Assembly: GCA_003427395.1 (NCBI GenBank)
Contig: BFEA01000266.1
Span: 1,072,940 to 1,102,939, forward strand
DNA from: Chara braunii
Taxonomy: Eukaryota > Streptophyta > Charophyceae > Charales > Characeae
Direction: 5' to 3'
Length of the DNA stretch: 30,000 nt
Within the stretch, counting starts at the first letter, position 1. Each line of letters begins with the position of its first letter. Below are positions 8,742 to 18,830 of the stretch, in pieces. The position numbers and the translations under genes were made by a program. A model generated the notes under the pieces. The model made no database searches and was not told where the DNA came from. It saw only the letters and a program-made list of their open reading frames with translations.

Positions 8742-10258
8742 CTAGTTCGAGCCTGAAGGCCTGCGAGGCATATGGGGACAATCCTTCAAATAGTGGTCCC
8801 CCTCGCATCTCAAACAGACACCCTTATCCTTCCTCTTCCTCCATACTCCTTCCTGGATCTTGAGTTCATTCCAGGGGAAGGTGGACGGATCAAGGGGGTC
8901 AGCTGGCCAACGAACGTCACATGGTAATGACACTCTCTGGGCACTAGGGGAAGAGGCACGTCCCTTACCTTTCCCCTTGCTGCTGGTTGGTGCTTTCTGA
9001 GCCTGTGATTTACCCTTGGTGAGACTCATCAAAGCATCAGCCAGAGCAAAAACAAGATCTGCAACAGATGAGAAAGCAGTCCCAGATGGGTCCCACCCTC
9101 GGATGCTGCATCATCATCTGAAGTGAAAGCTGAAACAACAAACAGGGCACCCTTCCTCCTTCTTCGCCCCTTTGAGGAGAGTCCCTTTCTTCCTTCAGAA
9201 GGAGCTTCTTGGATATGGAGTTTGGACTCAAGTCCAAGGCTGCTCTGCAAAAGGACCGCCAGTCCTTGTGACCTTGAGAGAATAAGGCAAGCTGGAATTG
9301 CTCAGGCGCTGCCATGAGGAAATGAATGAGTAGATCCTGCTCACTCATCTCCAACCAAGGAGTCGATGTTAGACTCTCAAAGGTGGAATACAGTTTGGAC
9401 AAGGAGCCATCAAACTTTTTCTGGCCTAGGCGCAAAATTTTATTTGATTCTTTTCTGGCTTGCTCCTTGTCTGCAAACCGGTCCTTCAGTGCCTGTAGAA
9501 ATCCAGCCACCCCCAACCGCTGCGCCCAATCAGACATCTCCATACCTTGCTTGCTAGAGGTAGAGGTGCACCATTTCAGTGCATTCCTTTCCAGACGAGC
9601 AAGGATGGCTGACATTTTCACATCCTCATCACATTTGAACCCACTCAGGTAGGTTCTTTGAGCAGTGACTCAATCTGCAACATCCACCTTTAGGGTCCTC
9701 GCCACAGAACATGAGTGGAGTGGTCAGCTTGGGCTGCTGCTGATCAAATGAAACTGAGGGCTGTGAAGCGATTGTTGACTTGGGTGTAGAAGATTGGGAT
9801 GAGGGTCTGGATTGTGGGAGTTGCTGAGAGCCTGCTTGAGAAGGCCCAGGGGATGGAGGCAAGGTCGGGGTGGTAGGGATCTTCAAATGAGTAAAGATCT
9901 GGTCCAGTTTGGCAGAGATGTCATCCAACTTTTTAGAAAAAGTTTAGTGTTTGCTCTCCAGACTGGTAATCCGGTCATCCCAGTTAGTAAAATAAGAACG
10001 ATGAATATCATCCTGCAAGGATGAATTCAGCCATGTCCTTGTTGTACTAACTGGAACTACCACTTGTCCTGATCTTCTCCACATCTGTCATCAACAGCTT
10101 TCTCCTGATTTCTTTCTGAGTTGCTGCTTCTTTCTTCTTCAACTCAGCCTTTAGGGACTCCACTGTCTGGACCTGTTGGCCCGCAGTTCAGCCTCTAAAG
10201 GATCAAGCGGATTCTGAGGTTTCTCCTCAGAAACTCCGTCCTTCTCCAGACCTGACAT
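8742..10258 (-). pseudogene. gag: Gag of retrotransposon B, several frameshifts and stops
   Basis: Structural Gag, about 500 codons, minus strand. It starts at ATG 10258 (MSGLEKDGVSEEK) with a Lys/Glu-rich coiled-coil-like stretch, then a segment with ISAKLDQIFTHLKIP and a Pro/Ser/Gln linker (about 9890-9740). The capsid-like core follows at about 9665-9225: WAQRLGVAGFLQALKDRFAD, then LYSTFESLTSTPW and LLIHFLMAAPEQFQ. A basic linker and a zinc knuckle end the protein: CLRCEGDHYLKDC (CX2CX3HX4C, one residue shorter than the standard spacing). Breaks seen: frameshifts near 10170, 10030, 9225 and 9100, a TAA at about 9943 and a TGA replacing a probable Trp codon near 9665. The stop at 8742 is followed by the shortened foldback element, not pol. 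Confidence 0.8.
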
Positions 10259-11764
10259 TTTGCTTTTCCGACAATTCAGATAATTAAAAATAAACAATTA
10301 ACAGAAGACAAACAAGAGGTAATAGGAATTGATTTTTCCCTTCAGTACTCACTCGGTTGCTATCACCTGCCTGAAGAGAGGAAGTTGGTTAGTCTGAGCA
10401 AGTGAGTGCTCAGTCTCAGCAGACCGCTTGAGGGTCAGGATCAGTTTAGAGTACACTCAGCAAAAATCTCTTTCACGATTTTTCCATCACTGCCCTGAAC
10501 CAGCAATTGCACGCAATGATTGCAAATCGAGCATGAATAATTGACAGGATGCAGTTTTGGACTGATTAGTGTTGATTAGTAGTTAGACAGAATGACTAAT
10601 TAGGGTTTGACAGGTGTCCACTGACAATCAAGATGCAGCGATTTACAGGTAATCCTATTTTTAGACCTACCCTGCAGACTTCACCACTGTATGACCCTGT
10701 ATGCCATACCTTGGGTATGGCGAAGTACAGTTTTCACTGTAACTGACTCAAAACATCAAATCTGGATGTGCGTTTACATATACAGACTGAGTACTGAATT
10801 GCGATTTACCAGGGATTGACAAAATTGAATTCTAATAGGCGAACTTGAAGTTATAACTGACCCTAGTCTAGCCAAGCTTCAACTATGTCAGTGCAAAATT
10901 CAAATTTGCATTATCACTGAGAACAGGACCCAAAATTCACAAATTCACTACATAGTATAAATCGCAATACTGTAAAGCAGTCACAGATGAAATCTAAGTC
11001 AGGAAGGAGGTCAAACAGGGTTAGTAGAAGTCAAAGAAGATAGGTAGGGGAAGTTGGATATGGCTGTCCCACAGTCTGAATTTCGATTTTTAACTGTAAA
11101 CTAACAGAAAGGCCAAATTTCGCTATTCTAAAAATAGCCCCAGTAAACAGGGTAGAGTAAGGAACACACTTACTTCAGGGTCAACTCTGAAAAAGATGCA
11201 TGAAACTTTGGCTATGGCTGACTTGTCAACCCCATCTCGCCAGTTTCATCTCCTGATAGTACCTAGTGTTCCCACGTATCAAATTGCCTGAAACTTGGTG
11301 ATCCAGTAGATTACCCTGAGGCGCTTCACCCCCAACTGATATATTCAATGAATTTGGACTCCCAGGTGCCAATAACTGATAAACTCAGTGCAGCGTCACA
11401 TCACCCTGTACTGCGCTGCTTGGAAATTGGGGATCCTGACCCAATTCCGAAATCGCAACCTCCTGGGATCACTTCCTTGCCAATCGCCAGCCTCTTGATG
11501 AATCGTCAGGCTAAAAATAGCCTCCCAGAGCCTCTCAAGCCTCTGAGCACCGTCGCCAACCACTCCTGCACAACCCTAGTCAGGAGTGAGTCACCCTCTG
11601 TCCGATTCTTCTCGCCCCACACTCACTACCACCACCCTTACTGACAACAACACTGAAGATGATGAATCGCTATGAGACTCAACTCCAGTATCTTGCAAGA
11701 TGATGATGGTTGCTCCAGCTCATCAATCGCTCAAGAGTTTGGATCCAATCGCTCCGATACCAAC
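10259..11764 (-). other. Retrotransposon B untranslated leader
   Basis: About 1.5 kb between the 5' LTR and the gag start contains stops in all frames and no recognisable domain. A packaging signal would be expected here for a non-autonomous element, but none can be identified by eye. A 98-codon plus-strand open stretch near 11350 is Ser/Pro-rich and not supported as a gene. Confidence 0.6.
11751..11762 (-). promoter_or_regulatory. Primer-binding site, initiator-Met tRNA type
   Basis: Two bases inside the 5' LTR end, the minus strand reads TGGTATCGGAGC. The common plant retrotransposon site complementary to the 3' end of initiator-Met tRNA is TGGTATCAGAGC, so there is one mismatch. This fixes the element as minus-strand and the right LTR as the 5' LTR. 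It also hints at a plant-lineage host. Confidence 0.75.
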
Positions 11765-13383
11765 TGTTATGATTCTGGTTGTTTGTTGTTTGAGACCAAC
11801 ACTCACACACATAACTGCCATTTCGTCAAAATTGACATTTTTTATTTTTTGAAGGAAATTGAAACTGAGTTTTGGGGCCGAAAACTCGTCAAAATTTGTT
11901 GTTCCTGAGGGTCCAGCGTTTTACAAATGCTGGACCCCCTGGCTGTACGTGGACCTAGCTTGAGACCAGGCACCTCCAGGCAGTCATGCCTGGAGGTGCT
12001 TGGTCTCACGCTAGGTCCACGTACAGCCAGGGGGTCCAGCATTTGTAAACCGCTGGACCCTCAGGAACAACAAATTTTGACGAGTTTTCGGCCAAAAAAC
12101 TCAGTTTCAATTTCATTCAAAAAATAAAAAATGTCCATTTTGACGAAATGGTCGTTACATAGACTTCCAGGTATGCCCAACAATACACAAAAGGAAGGGG
12201 AGAGGATAGGAGTATCACACCGCACAGGGAGAGATAAACACATCGGAAGACTTGACGATGCGATATGACAGGGTACACTGAAAGTGCAATTCACTCCACT
12301 CAATCCTGACAACCAGTCATAAAGAAAAGTCGAGTAGATCACATCCAGGAAACAATGAAACAATGATAATCCAAACCCAGTATTACACTGTTTATTAAAA
12401 TCAGAGTCTCGAATTGTAAGGATAACCTCAATACTAGAGTGCGCTGCTAAGAAATGAGCAACGCTTCACTCCCCAACTCGTGACCTTCCTGAGCCCTTGA
12501 AACATCAAGCGCCACCCAGATACAACCTCCAAAGGGAAGCGCCACCCTGAAACAGGCCTCTGAGGCCAATCGTCATGCAGAGGATGAAGAAGAAGACCAG
12601 CGCCACAATATCTAATGATGACGAAGCGTCGGAAGACTTCCCGGATGGAAGTCTGCAGCAACGCCACCAACTCCTGACAATATGACCTCTGAGGAAGAAG
12701 TTGCAGCTATGGCTGCAGCGCCACAACCCTGGAACCCCACTCCGGAAGAGGGTCCAGCAGGGCACCAACTTCTCTCGCCTTCAGCAAACCTCGATAACCC
12801 AGACCTCTGACAGCCCCTACGTGCTGGCAGAGTACAGCACAGGTCCCAGCTATGGCCGACTCTCTGAAGGTTTGGCTATGCCTGTCTCCCTCCACATTGA
12901 GCCGTCACCACTTCTGGTTCACGCGTAGCACAATAGCGATGTACTCGGTACCAGCTGCCAAAAGCCCTGAACCGATGTGCCCATCCTACTGTAGACTAAC
13001 ACTAGCCTAGACTCGACCTGGACCGGACTGACTGACTGACCGGTACCGATTTGGTTTCGGCCTCTCGGCCTCTATCCTACCCGGCTATAGGCTATAGGAC
13101 CATCTATCAGCATAGGCCTTTAGGGCCTGTCTGTCCTAGGGGTAGCCCGGGCCTGCTATTCGCAGTTAGGATAGCTGTAGGGAATTATGTTAGTACGGGC
13201 CTATATTTTTTCCGGATTTACAAATATGTCCCTCACGAATTTCCTTCCAGGCAGGTCTCTCGGTTAACCCTCAGCCAAACAAAATACGGAATCTAACCTA
13301 AGACGGGACCCGATCGAGGCAAGCCCCAAGCTTCGCCCTCGGCCCAATGTACAATCCACCGAGAATCTGAAGGCTTCATTACA
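11765..13383 (-). repeat. 5' LTR of retrotransposon B, with nested insertion
   Basis: This 1619-bp LTR falls to about 1271 bp after the 343-bp foldback element and one 5-bp duplication are removed. It begins TGTTATGATTC and ends CTTCATTACA on the plus strand, matching 6211-7508. AATAAA on the minus strand is conserved at 12391-12396. The GTAG target copy follows directly at 13384. Confidence 0.88.
11814..12156. mobile_element. Foldback (near-perfect hairpin) transposable element
   Basis: A 343-bp inverted repeat has arms of about 170 bp and a 4-base loop (GTCA, 11983-11986). Termini are AACTGCCATTTCG and CGAAATGGTCGTT. Arms contain GAACAACAAATTTTGACGAG / its complement, GGGTCCAGC and GGACCTAGC-type segments. 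It is flanked by ACATA at 11809-11813 and 12157-12161, and the other LTR has a single ACATA at the same point, so insertion is proven by comparison. It has no coding capacity; both strands give the same ~66-codon chance ORF. This fits a MITE or foldback element moved by a transposase encoded elsewhere; its superfamily is not clear. Confidence 0.9.
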
Positions 13384-13850
13384 GTAGAGCCTGGTCAGGC
13401 TGAGCCCGACGCTGGGGCGTTTGCCCTGTAACCTTGCCAAGGCAGGAGCTTGCTAGAGCCTGGTAGGGATCTGGTTTTGGGGTCAGACCGATGAGGGCCG
13501 ATGCTGGGGCATTGCCCTGTAACCTGTCGTTGGTGAGATGCGTGATAGAGCCTATGGAGATTTGTCTTCGAATGGCTGGGTGTTTGATCTTCCTTACATT
13601 CCCTACCTTTGCCTTCCCATGTTTGTCCAAAAACGAGTGTTCAAACTTTTTGTGTCTGAATGAAATTGGCTGATGCTTTTGCCCTATAGCCTACGGATGG
13701 CAGGAGTGTGGTAGAGCCTGGTAGAGATCTGGTTAAGGGGTCAGAACGACGAGGGTCGATGCTGGGGCGTTGCCCTATAACCTGCCATTGGTGGGATGCG
13801 TGATAGAGCCTGTGGAGATCTGACTTCGGGTGTCTGGGTGTTTGATTCTC
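13384..13850. repeat. Minisatellite, right half
   Basis: This continues the array interrupted by retrotransposon B, beginning GTAGAGCCTGG. About four units are visible (from 13384, about 13500, about 13668 and about 13745), with the same CTGGGGC, CCCTGTAACCTG and GAGATCTGG words. An unrelated stretch of ~85 bp lies at about 13583-13667. The array decays by about 13850. Confidence 0.8.
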
Positions 13851-14107
13851 CCCTCCTGATGGTGAGTGGTCTAGCTGGTAGGATGGGAGTGGAGATGGTG
13901 GCTCTGCTGCAGTTGGGCTTGCCAAAGTGGGGAAAGGGGATTTAGTCTCAGTGAATGGTGGCATTTGGTCCATGTGTTAGGGACTTGTCGTAGTCAATTC
14001 TACACTTCTTAAAAGTTGGTAGGGGTCTTTGATCCGTGCTTATTTCCTGTTTTCTCAGCCGAAGCCGGGTAAATGCCACTGTATAGTCAACTATTTGTAA
14101 AAAAAAA
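13851..14107. other. No recognisable feature
   Basis: This stretch has ordinary composition with no ORF, repeat or motif that I can support, apart from a short A run at 14099-14107 bordering the SINE-like core. Confidence 0.5.
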
Positions 14108-14170
14108 TCATATGGGATAGTGGGGGCAGTTTCCAGTACATGCTGCTCCCCATGAATAGATTGGAGCCAG
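14108..14170 (+). repeat. SINE-like core, copy 1
   Basis: The segment from CATATGGGATAGTGGG to ATGCTGCTCCCCATGAATAG and TTGGAGCC aligns with the reverse complements of 25742-25800 and 20150-20200, and with 17611-17661. No poly(A) or clear target duplication is visible here. It is a diverged or truncated copy. Confidence 0.55.
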
Positions 14171-15264
14171 TTAATCTTTGGGGCTCCACGGACCGGCCCT
14201 TTTGGGCCTATTAGCTTGCATTACGGTGAGTGAGCAGGAGCGAATTGGCTAGTGGCCCCTACGGTCTTGTGACCCGAAGCCTCGGAGTTAACGAGGGGGA
14301 CAAACCTAGTTGACACCATCGTCATGGTATGATGGTAGGACAGAGGCCGAATCGCTAGGGAACAAGACACGATAGGAGGGACAGCGAGACGGGCAGGATG
14401 GAGGCATTATGTGGACAACGTGAGTGAGGCGCCCTTGCCGGCGATGCAACAGTTTGGGAAGGACGCACGAGAAATTTAAGAGATGGAGGAGAAGGATGTG
14501 GGCAAGAGAGGAGAAAAAAATGCGGGCAAGAGAGTAGAAAAGGTGAGAGACAAGAGGGACTTCGACACACAGGAAGGACAGGGAGATGAGTATAACGTAC
14601 GACGTCATGGGAGTAACATCTATCGAGCGACGGAAGGCAGCGACCAATGGCAAGGGTGATGACAGGTGCACCGAGATAGCACAACGAGGGGAGAAGCAGC
14701 GGGCCACATGGACATGATGAGCCAATGGATACGAGACATGTAGGAGGCGGGTAGGTGTGCAAGGTTGACATGGCAATAACGGGCGAGAGGGACATTTCAA
14801 TTAGCCCAACTGGATCTTTGACACGACGCATATGGGGTTTGGTAGTTACTGAAAGCGACGAGGAACTTTGAAGGTCAACGAAAGCAAGGAGCACCTTGAA
14901 CGAATCAGTCAAATGGGGGGGCAAAGGAACACAAACCTGCAATGGCAAAAAAAAGAAGGTGAGAGGAGAGAGGGAGAGGAAAGAGCTGGCGAGATTCGAC
15001 AAGCAGCGACAGTGACACGTAACGTCGTTGGGGCCTACAACGATCACGAAAGGATGTGGAAGAAGCGGCAACGGGGTGGAGACTGATTGGTATAAACTCA
15101 AGCCTGGCCAGACACCCCCTTGCAACCTGTCTCCCTACCCCGACTTGTCACTAGTCGACAAACCACGAGCTTCCCCCAATCCCTTCTCACGGCCCCGCCA
15201 ACACCCTCTCTCCCCTCCCCCCCTATATCCTCCTTCTCACTCTCCCCTGCTTGGATACATCCAT
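14171..15264. other. Purine-rich stretch, no supported gene
   Basis: Much of 14310-15090 is rich in A and G on the plus strand (GAGAGG and AAGAAGG-like words). This leaves a 257-codon open stretch on the minus strand (15125-14355) made almost wholly of Ser, Pro, Leu and Cys, which I regard as a composition artefact. From about 15110 to 15260 the plus strand turns C-rich. It may be part of a decayed element joined to the LINE fragment that follows. Confidence 0.5.
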
Positions 15265-16740
15265 CATCAACAGGCGATTAGAGGCCCCAACCGGATTCCT
15301 GCTCCGCTGAGATGGGAAGAGATATGGAACCAGCCGCTATTTGGTCACCCCTAGGTAGTGGACGACGGAGGCGCCTCGTTACTACCGACAGGAAGGTCGA
15401 AATGGAAACAATGGGTTAAAAAAGGAGTGTATAAAGTTGGAGACCTATGGAATGTTCAGTCTACATCTTGGAAAATGGTGAACGACCTGCGGACGTAAAC
15501 TGGGCACATAAAGGATATGGACCTGGGCTTACGGGAACTGCAAGAAGCTATCTCGTTAGCCAGGGTCCAAACCCTGAGGAAAGGGCAAGGCATCAGATTG
15601 GGGGACTGGGTCATTCATGAGGACTTAGTCCTCTTTCCAATAACAATCTTCAAGATCCACCAATTGCAAAGACAAGAGGCCGGTCTTCAGGCCACATCCC
15701 GGTCCTCCCAGGATAAAGATGGTCGGAAGTACAATGCCAAGAGGACCTAGATAGAAGACACCATACTGACTCCCTGAAAAGAGTGAGAGTAGTAGAGGAC
15801 CACAAACAGGGGCCACACTTATATGAGCCCTTTACCCCCATCCACTCCCTTCCATTCGACCCAATACAATGGGAATGGAGATGGGGAGACCGAAAAAGAA
15901 TGATGCCCTAGCAATATACTGTTAAAAAGGGGTGCGGGGTGGCGCGGTCAGCCCGGAAACCTGTACACACAATGGAACGGATATTGGCAACATGGGAGAG
16001 GGATTCTCCCGTTAAGCGTCATGAATTCCGATTGTTCAAATGGTCAAATTACTCCGTATCAAACCCACCAATCAAAGGGCACTACAGTGGCAGATCATCC
16101 ACCGCTGTTTGCCTACACCTGATTGGATTTGTGACAGATCAGACCTCGAGAAAAGAGGACTATTGTCATCGTTGTGTGCTTACCGCACCCACGCCCACCC
16201 GAGGAGAAGGGCAACCTTGGAACATTGCTTGTTAGAACGTAAAATGGTTGGTCAACTATGGCAGTGTTGGGACGCGGCATGGCATTATATTACCGACGAA
16301 CACCTTCCCTGGAACAACTATACGATGTTGCAAGGGGCGACGCCGCCAAACGGGGGCGGATGGTCACCCTTCATGATGAACCTTTTTAAACAAACATGCC
16401 TTACGGTCTTGATGGCTGCCTAGAGGATGAGTTGCGCCTTCGAAAGAAAGCAGCACACCTTTGGATAGATGAAAGTTCGAGCGACCATAATAGACACCAT
16501 CACAATAAAGACCCATGAGGCATGATGGGACATGCGAGAAATGGTACAGAAAGAACTCGATGAAGAAAGAAAAGCGGACATCCGAGCATCCTTCTCCTCT
16601 TTATGGACGAACAGAAACAACAGACTTTGCCATTTGGGCCACAAGGACGACCTACACTAGCAACAGTGTTGTCGACTGAGGAGCACTGGGAGCGACTACC
16701 CAGGCAAAAATTTGAAATACAATACGATTCGACAAACTTT
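15265..16740 (+). pseudogene. LINE ORF2 C-terminal fragment
   Basis: The plus-strand translation contains PLRWEEIWNQPLF, GRSKWKQWVKKGVYKVGDLW and GDWVIHEDLVLFP, then (about 16060-16400) NQRALQWQIIHRCLPTPD, a Cys/His segment and RATLEHCLLE. The last segments match the zf-RVT-like end of the LINE at 23640-27230 (NLRALQMTIPHRCSPTPD, RATLEHCLLG). Order and spacing match too. Stops and frameshifts break it (for example after FGHP and after LRT), and the region around 15750-15930 has no clear frame. The endonuclease and reverse transcriptase are absent, as expected for a 5'-truncated LINE. The C-terminus runs to about 16740; no clear poly(A) tail is seen. Confidence 0.7.
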
Positions 16741-17240
16741 GTACTAATCCAAACCGGTCAGTAGAACCTCCCTGGAACATCTGCTTATCCCCAGTGTCCC
16801 TCCCCTTCAGCTCCCCCTCCATCACAGTCGCCACCGCCCACCTCCCAGGCTCCCACCTTAACCCCGCCCCTACCCACATCCTCTGCCCCCCCCCATGGCC
16901 TCCTTCAACCTTGACAACTGCACTGCCAACCCACTCCCTACACCCCCCACCTCCTGATGTCGACCAGGAGTCAGCTCCCCCCACCCCTTCTCACCCACCC
17001 AGGACCTTCACAAGGTCAAGAGAGGCATAAGCGGGGTGAGCTGTTTGACGGGAAAATGGCTTTGTACATGAAGAACGGGCCTGAGTGGCCCGAGTAATAC
17101 TGGACTCCTATTTCTCAACTGATGCAAAGAGATTGCTTGCTGGCGGAGGATGGCGTTGATTTTCATCGCCGACATGCAGGAGGTCGAAAATTAATTCCTC
17201 TTGTCAGGAATATTGCTTCATGAGCAGGAGGTCAATCCTT
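16741..17240 (+). pseudogene. Pro-rich stretch followed by short coding remnant
   Basis: 16790-17030 is extremely C-rich and encodes Pro/Ser-rich peptide in every plus frame. One frame continues from about 17028 as GELFDGKMALYMKNGPEWPE, a stop (TAA), then YWTPISQLMQRDCLLAEDGV up to about 17220. The smooth composition suggests a once-translated segment, perhaps of a retroelement gag. I cannot name a family. Confidence 0.25.
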
Positions 17241-17329
17241 CCCTTCTGCAGGGAAGTAATCAATGCCTCTGTTCCTTTCAGAGATATAGCCTATAGGTCA
17301 GGATCGCATATATTTAGGATGGATGGATT

Positions 17330-17640
17330 GTTCTTATGACAGTTTATTATTGCATAAGGAAGCTGGTTATGATATCCAGCTTACACACATCTCATCAATG
17401 TCAGGGATTCGTCTCCCGATTTGATTGAGAGGTTTTTCTTTAATATCTTAACACATCATTGTACAGCGAAGCTGGTTTGATTTTCAGCTCACATACGGCA
17501 TACTCATCACATCTACTTAACGTGCATGCATTGGTAGTTGGAGATATCAACACATCTCTGCATAGGGATGTTGGACCCGATTTCCAGCAGATACATTCAC
17601 ATCATTGTACAGGGATGCTGGACCCGATTTTCAGCAGGTG
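17330..17640. repeat. Degenerate short repeats
   Basis: The words ACATCATTGTACAG, GAAGCTGGTTTGATTTTCAGCT and GGGATGTTGGACCCGATTTCCAGCAG recur at about 17359, 17450, 17465, 17570 and 17612. They form small stem-loop motifs of the type GCTGG...CCAGC. The last repeat merges into SINE-like core copy 2. Confidence 0.5.
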
Positions 17641-17661
17641 CAGCTCCCCACCAATAGATGG
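17611..17661 (+). repeat. SINE-like core, copy 2
   Basis: GGGATGCTGGACCCGATTTT followed by CAGCAGGTGCAGCTCCCC and ACCAATAGATGG closely matches the reverse complement of 20150-20200. The downstream sequence has no poly(A). Confidence 0.55.
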
Positions 17662-17735
17662 AGTCTTCGACGCTGGGACCTATTTACCGGGGATGCTTTC
17701 ATCACCCCGTTAAGTAGGTTTCCCGTATACGAAGT

Positions 17736-17759
17736 TAATATATATATATATATATATAC
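17736..17759. repeat. (TA)n microsatellite
   Basis: An uninterrupted run of about ten TA units lies 20 bp upstream of the protease-like ORF and may mark the breakpoint that cut off its 5' end. Confidence 0.9.
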
Positions 17760-17777
17760 TTTGTACGAGCTCGACCA

Positions 17778-18830
17778 GTGTTATGGAAAAGCGTTGAGTG
17801 CGATTGTGAAGTTTGGGGCAAACCGTTTAACGCCCTTATCAAAACTGGGTCTTCCGCAGTGGCCATATCCTTAGACACAGTAAGAAAGACAGGACGACTC
17901 GGATCCATTCTTCCTCAATCTAGCAAAGACAATTATGTCTCTGCCGACGAGGAAGCAATGAACATCGTAGGTATTCTTGAGAATGTGGCTGTGAAGGTCG
18001 GACGAGTACACGTCCTTGTTAACGCACTAGTGATAGATATGCGCTCCTATTCTGTGTTGTTAGGATTACCTTGGGCAATAGCTGTAGGTGCTCGTCTGCA
18101 TTTCGACTCCAAACAGCTGGTGCTCACGCAAACTGGGGGAAAGCCTCAGACTGTCCCTTTGCGGATTTCCACCCGGGCGTTAAAACGAACTCCTAACTCT
18201 TCCCAAGTAGGGATGATTCAAGGCCTCGATCCTGAGGAACCTTCTTCCTCGGACATCAGTAGTGGAATCGGGGAACAGGTGTACGAAGAAGAAATACCTA
18301 GTGAGGATGAATGGAAGCACCTGGTCGAACTTTTCGAGCACGAAATCCCCGAAGAATTTCGAGTGTGCCCCAGAACCGCCCGAAGCTTCCACGTGGCTTC
18401 GGAAGACGGCACGCTCGCGCCTCTGGAAACCCGGATCAGTCCTTCAACCCTCCTCGGGGAACCCATCCTGCAAGTATCTGACCTAGCAGATGATTTGGAA
18501 CCCCCTCGCACCTTGCCGGGGGAAGCGACACGTACTGGCACGGAGGCAGAAGATCCTGAGACAGCGCACAAGTGGGAAGAAATCTCCACCGGTAAACGCC
18601 AGTTGGAGTTCGCCAGCGGAGCAAGCCTGCGCATCGGTGACGATCCAACCAGGGATCCAGAGCCGCCGAAGCCCGAAGATGGCGACCCAACAGCCGCCAC
18701 CCCAAGCACCTCACGGCAGAGACGGAGCCGATCCTCCTCCCCCTCCAACCCCACCCGTCCCCCAGTTCGTCCACGTACCGATGCGGGGGATAGGCCTTCG
18801 TCCCTCGACATTATCCCGCCGTCCCCTTGA
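17778..18830 (+). pseudogene. Retropepsin-like fragment of LTR retrotransposon, catalytic Asp replaced
   Basis: This 350-codon frame has no good ATG (it opens at GTG), so it is probably truncated on the left. Residues 8-130 look like a retrotransposon aspartic protease, the enzyme that cuts Gag-Pol. VWGKPFNALIKTGSSAVAIS stands where the active-site D-T/S-G motif belongs, and YSVLLGLPWA (91-100) matches the C-terminal hydrophobic-GLPW motif. The catalytic Asp is Lys (AAA, 17841-17843), so proteolysis is not expected. Residues 150-350 are acidic, then Pro/Ser/Arg-rich, without a reverse transcriptase. Strand is opposite to elements A and B. It could be a mutated Ty3-type pol remnant or a domesticated fragment; the first is more likely. 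Confidence 0.6.

Larger units (their letters stand above)
6207..13387 (-). mobile_element. LTR retrotransposon B, complete ends, gag-only, nested in minisatellite
   Basis: The element spans 6211-13383 and is flanked by GTAG at 6207-6210 and 13384-13387. Both LTRs begin TGTTATGATT and end CTTCATTACA on the plus strand. Removing the element and one GTAG restores a normal minisatellite unit (GCATGGTAGAGCCTGG), which proves the insertion. Orientation is minus: a primer-binding site lies beside the right LTR, and gag reads from right to left. The internal region is about 4.26 kb and has a broken gag but no protease, reverse transcriptase, RNase H or integrase. It is therefore non-autonomous or internally deleted, and would have needed proteins supplied by another element. 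Confidence 0.9.

Noticed and set aside
11348-11644. 98-codon plus-strand frame in the retrotransposon B leader
   Set aside because: It is antisense to the element, Ser/Pro-rich and lacks any domain or supporting context.
14355-15125. 257-codon minus-strand open frame
   Set aside because: It is the reverse of a purine-rich plus strand and is almost all Ser, Pro, Leu and Cys, with no domain. Composition alone explains the lack of stops.
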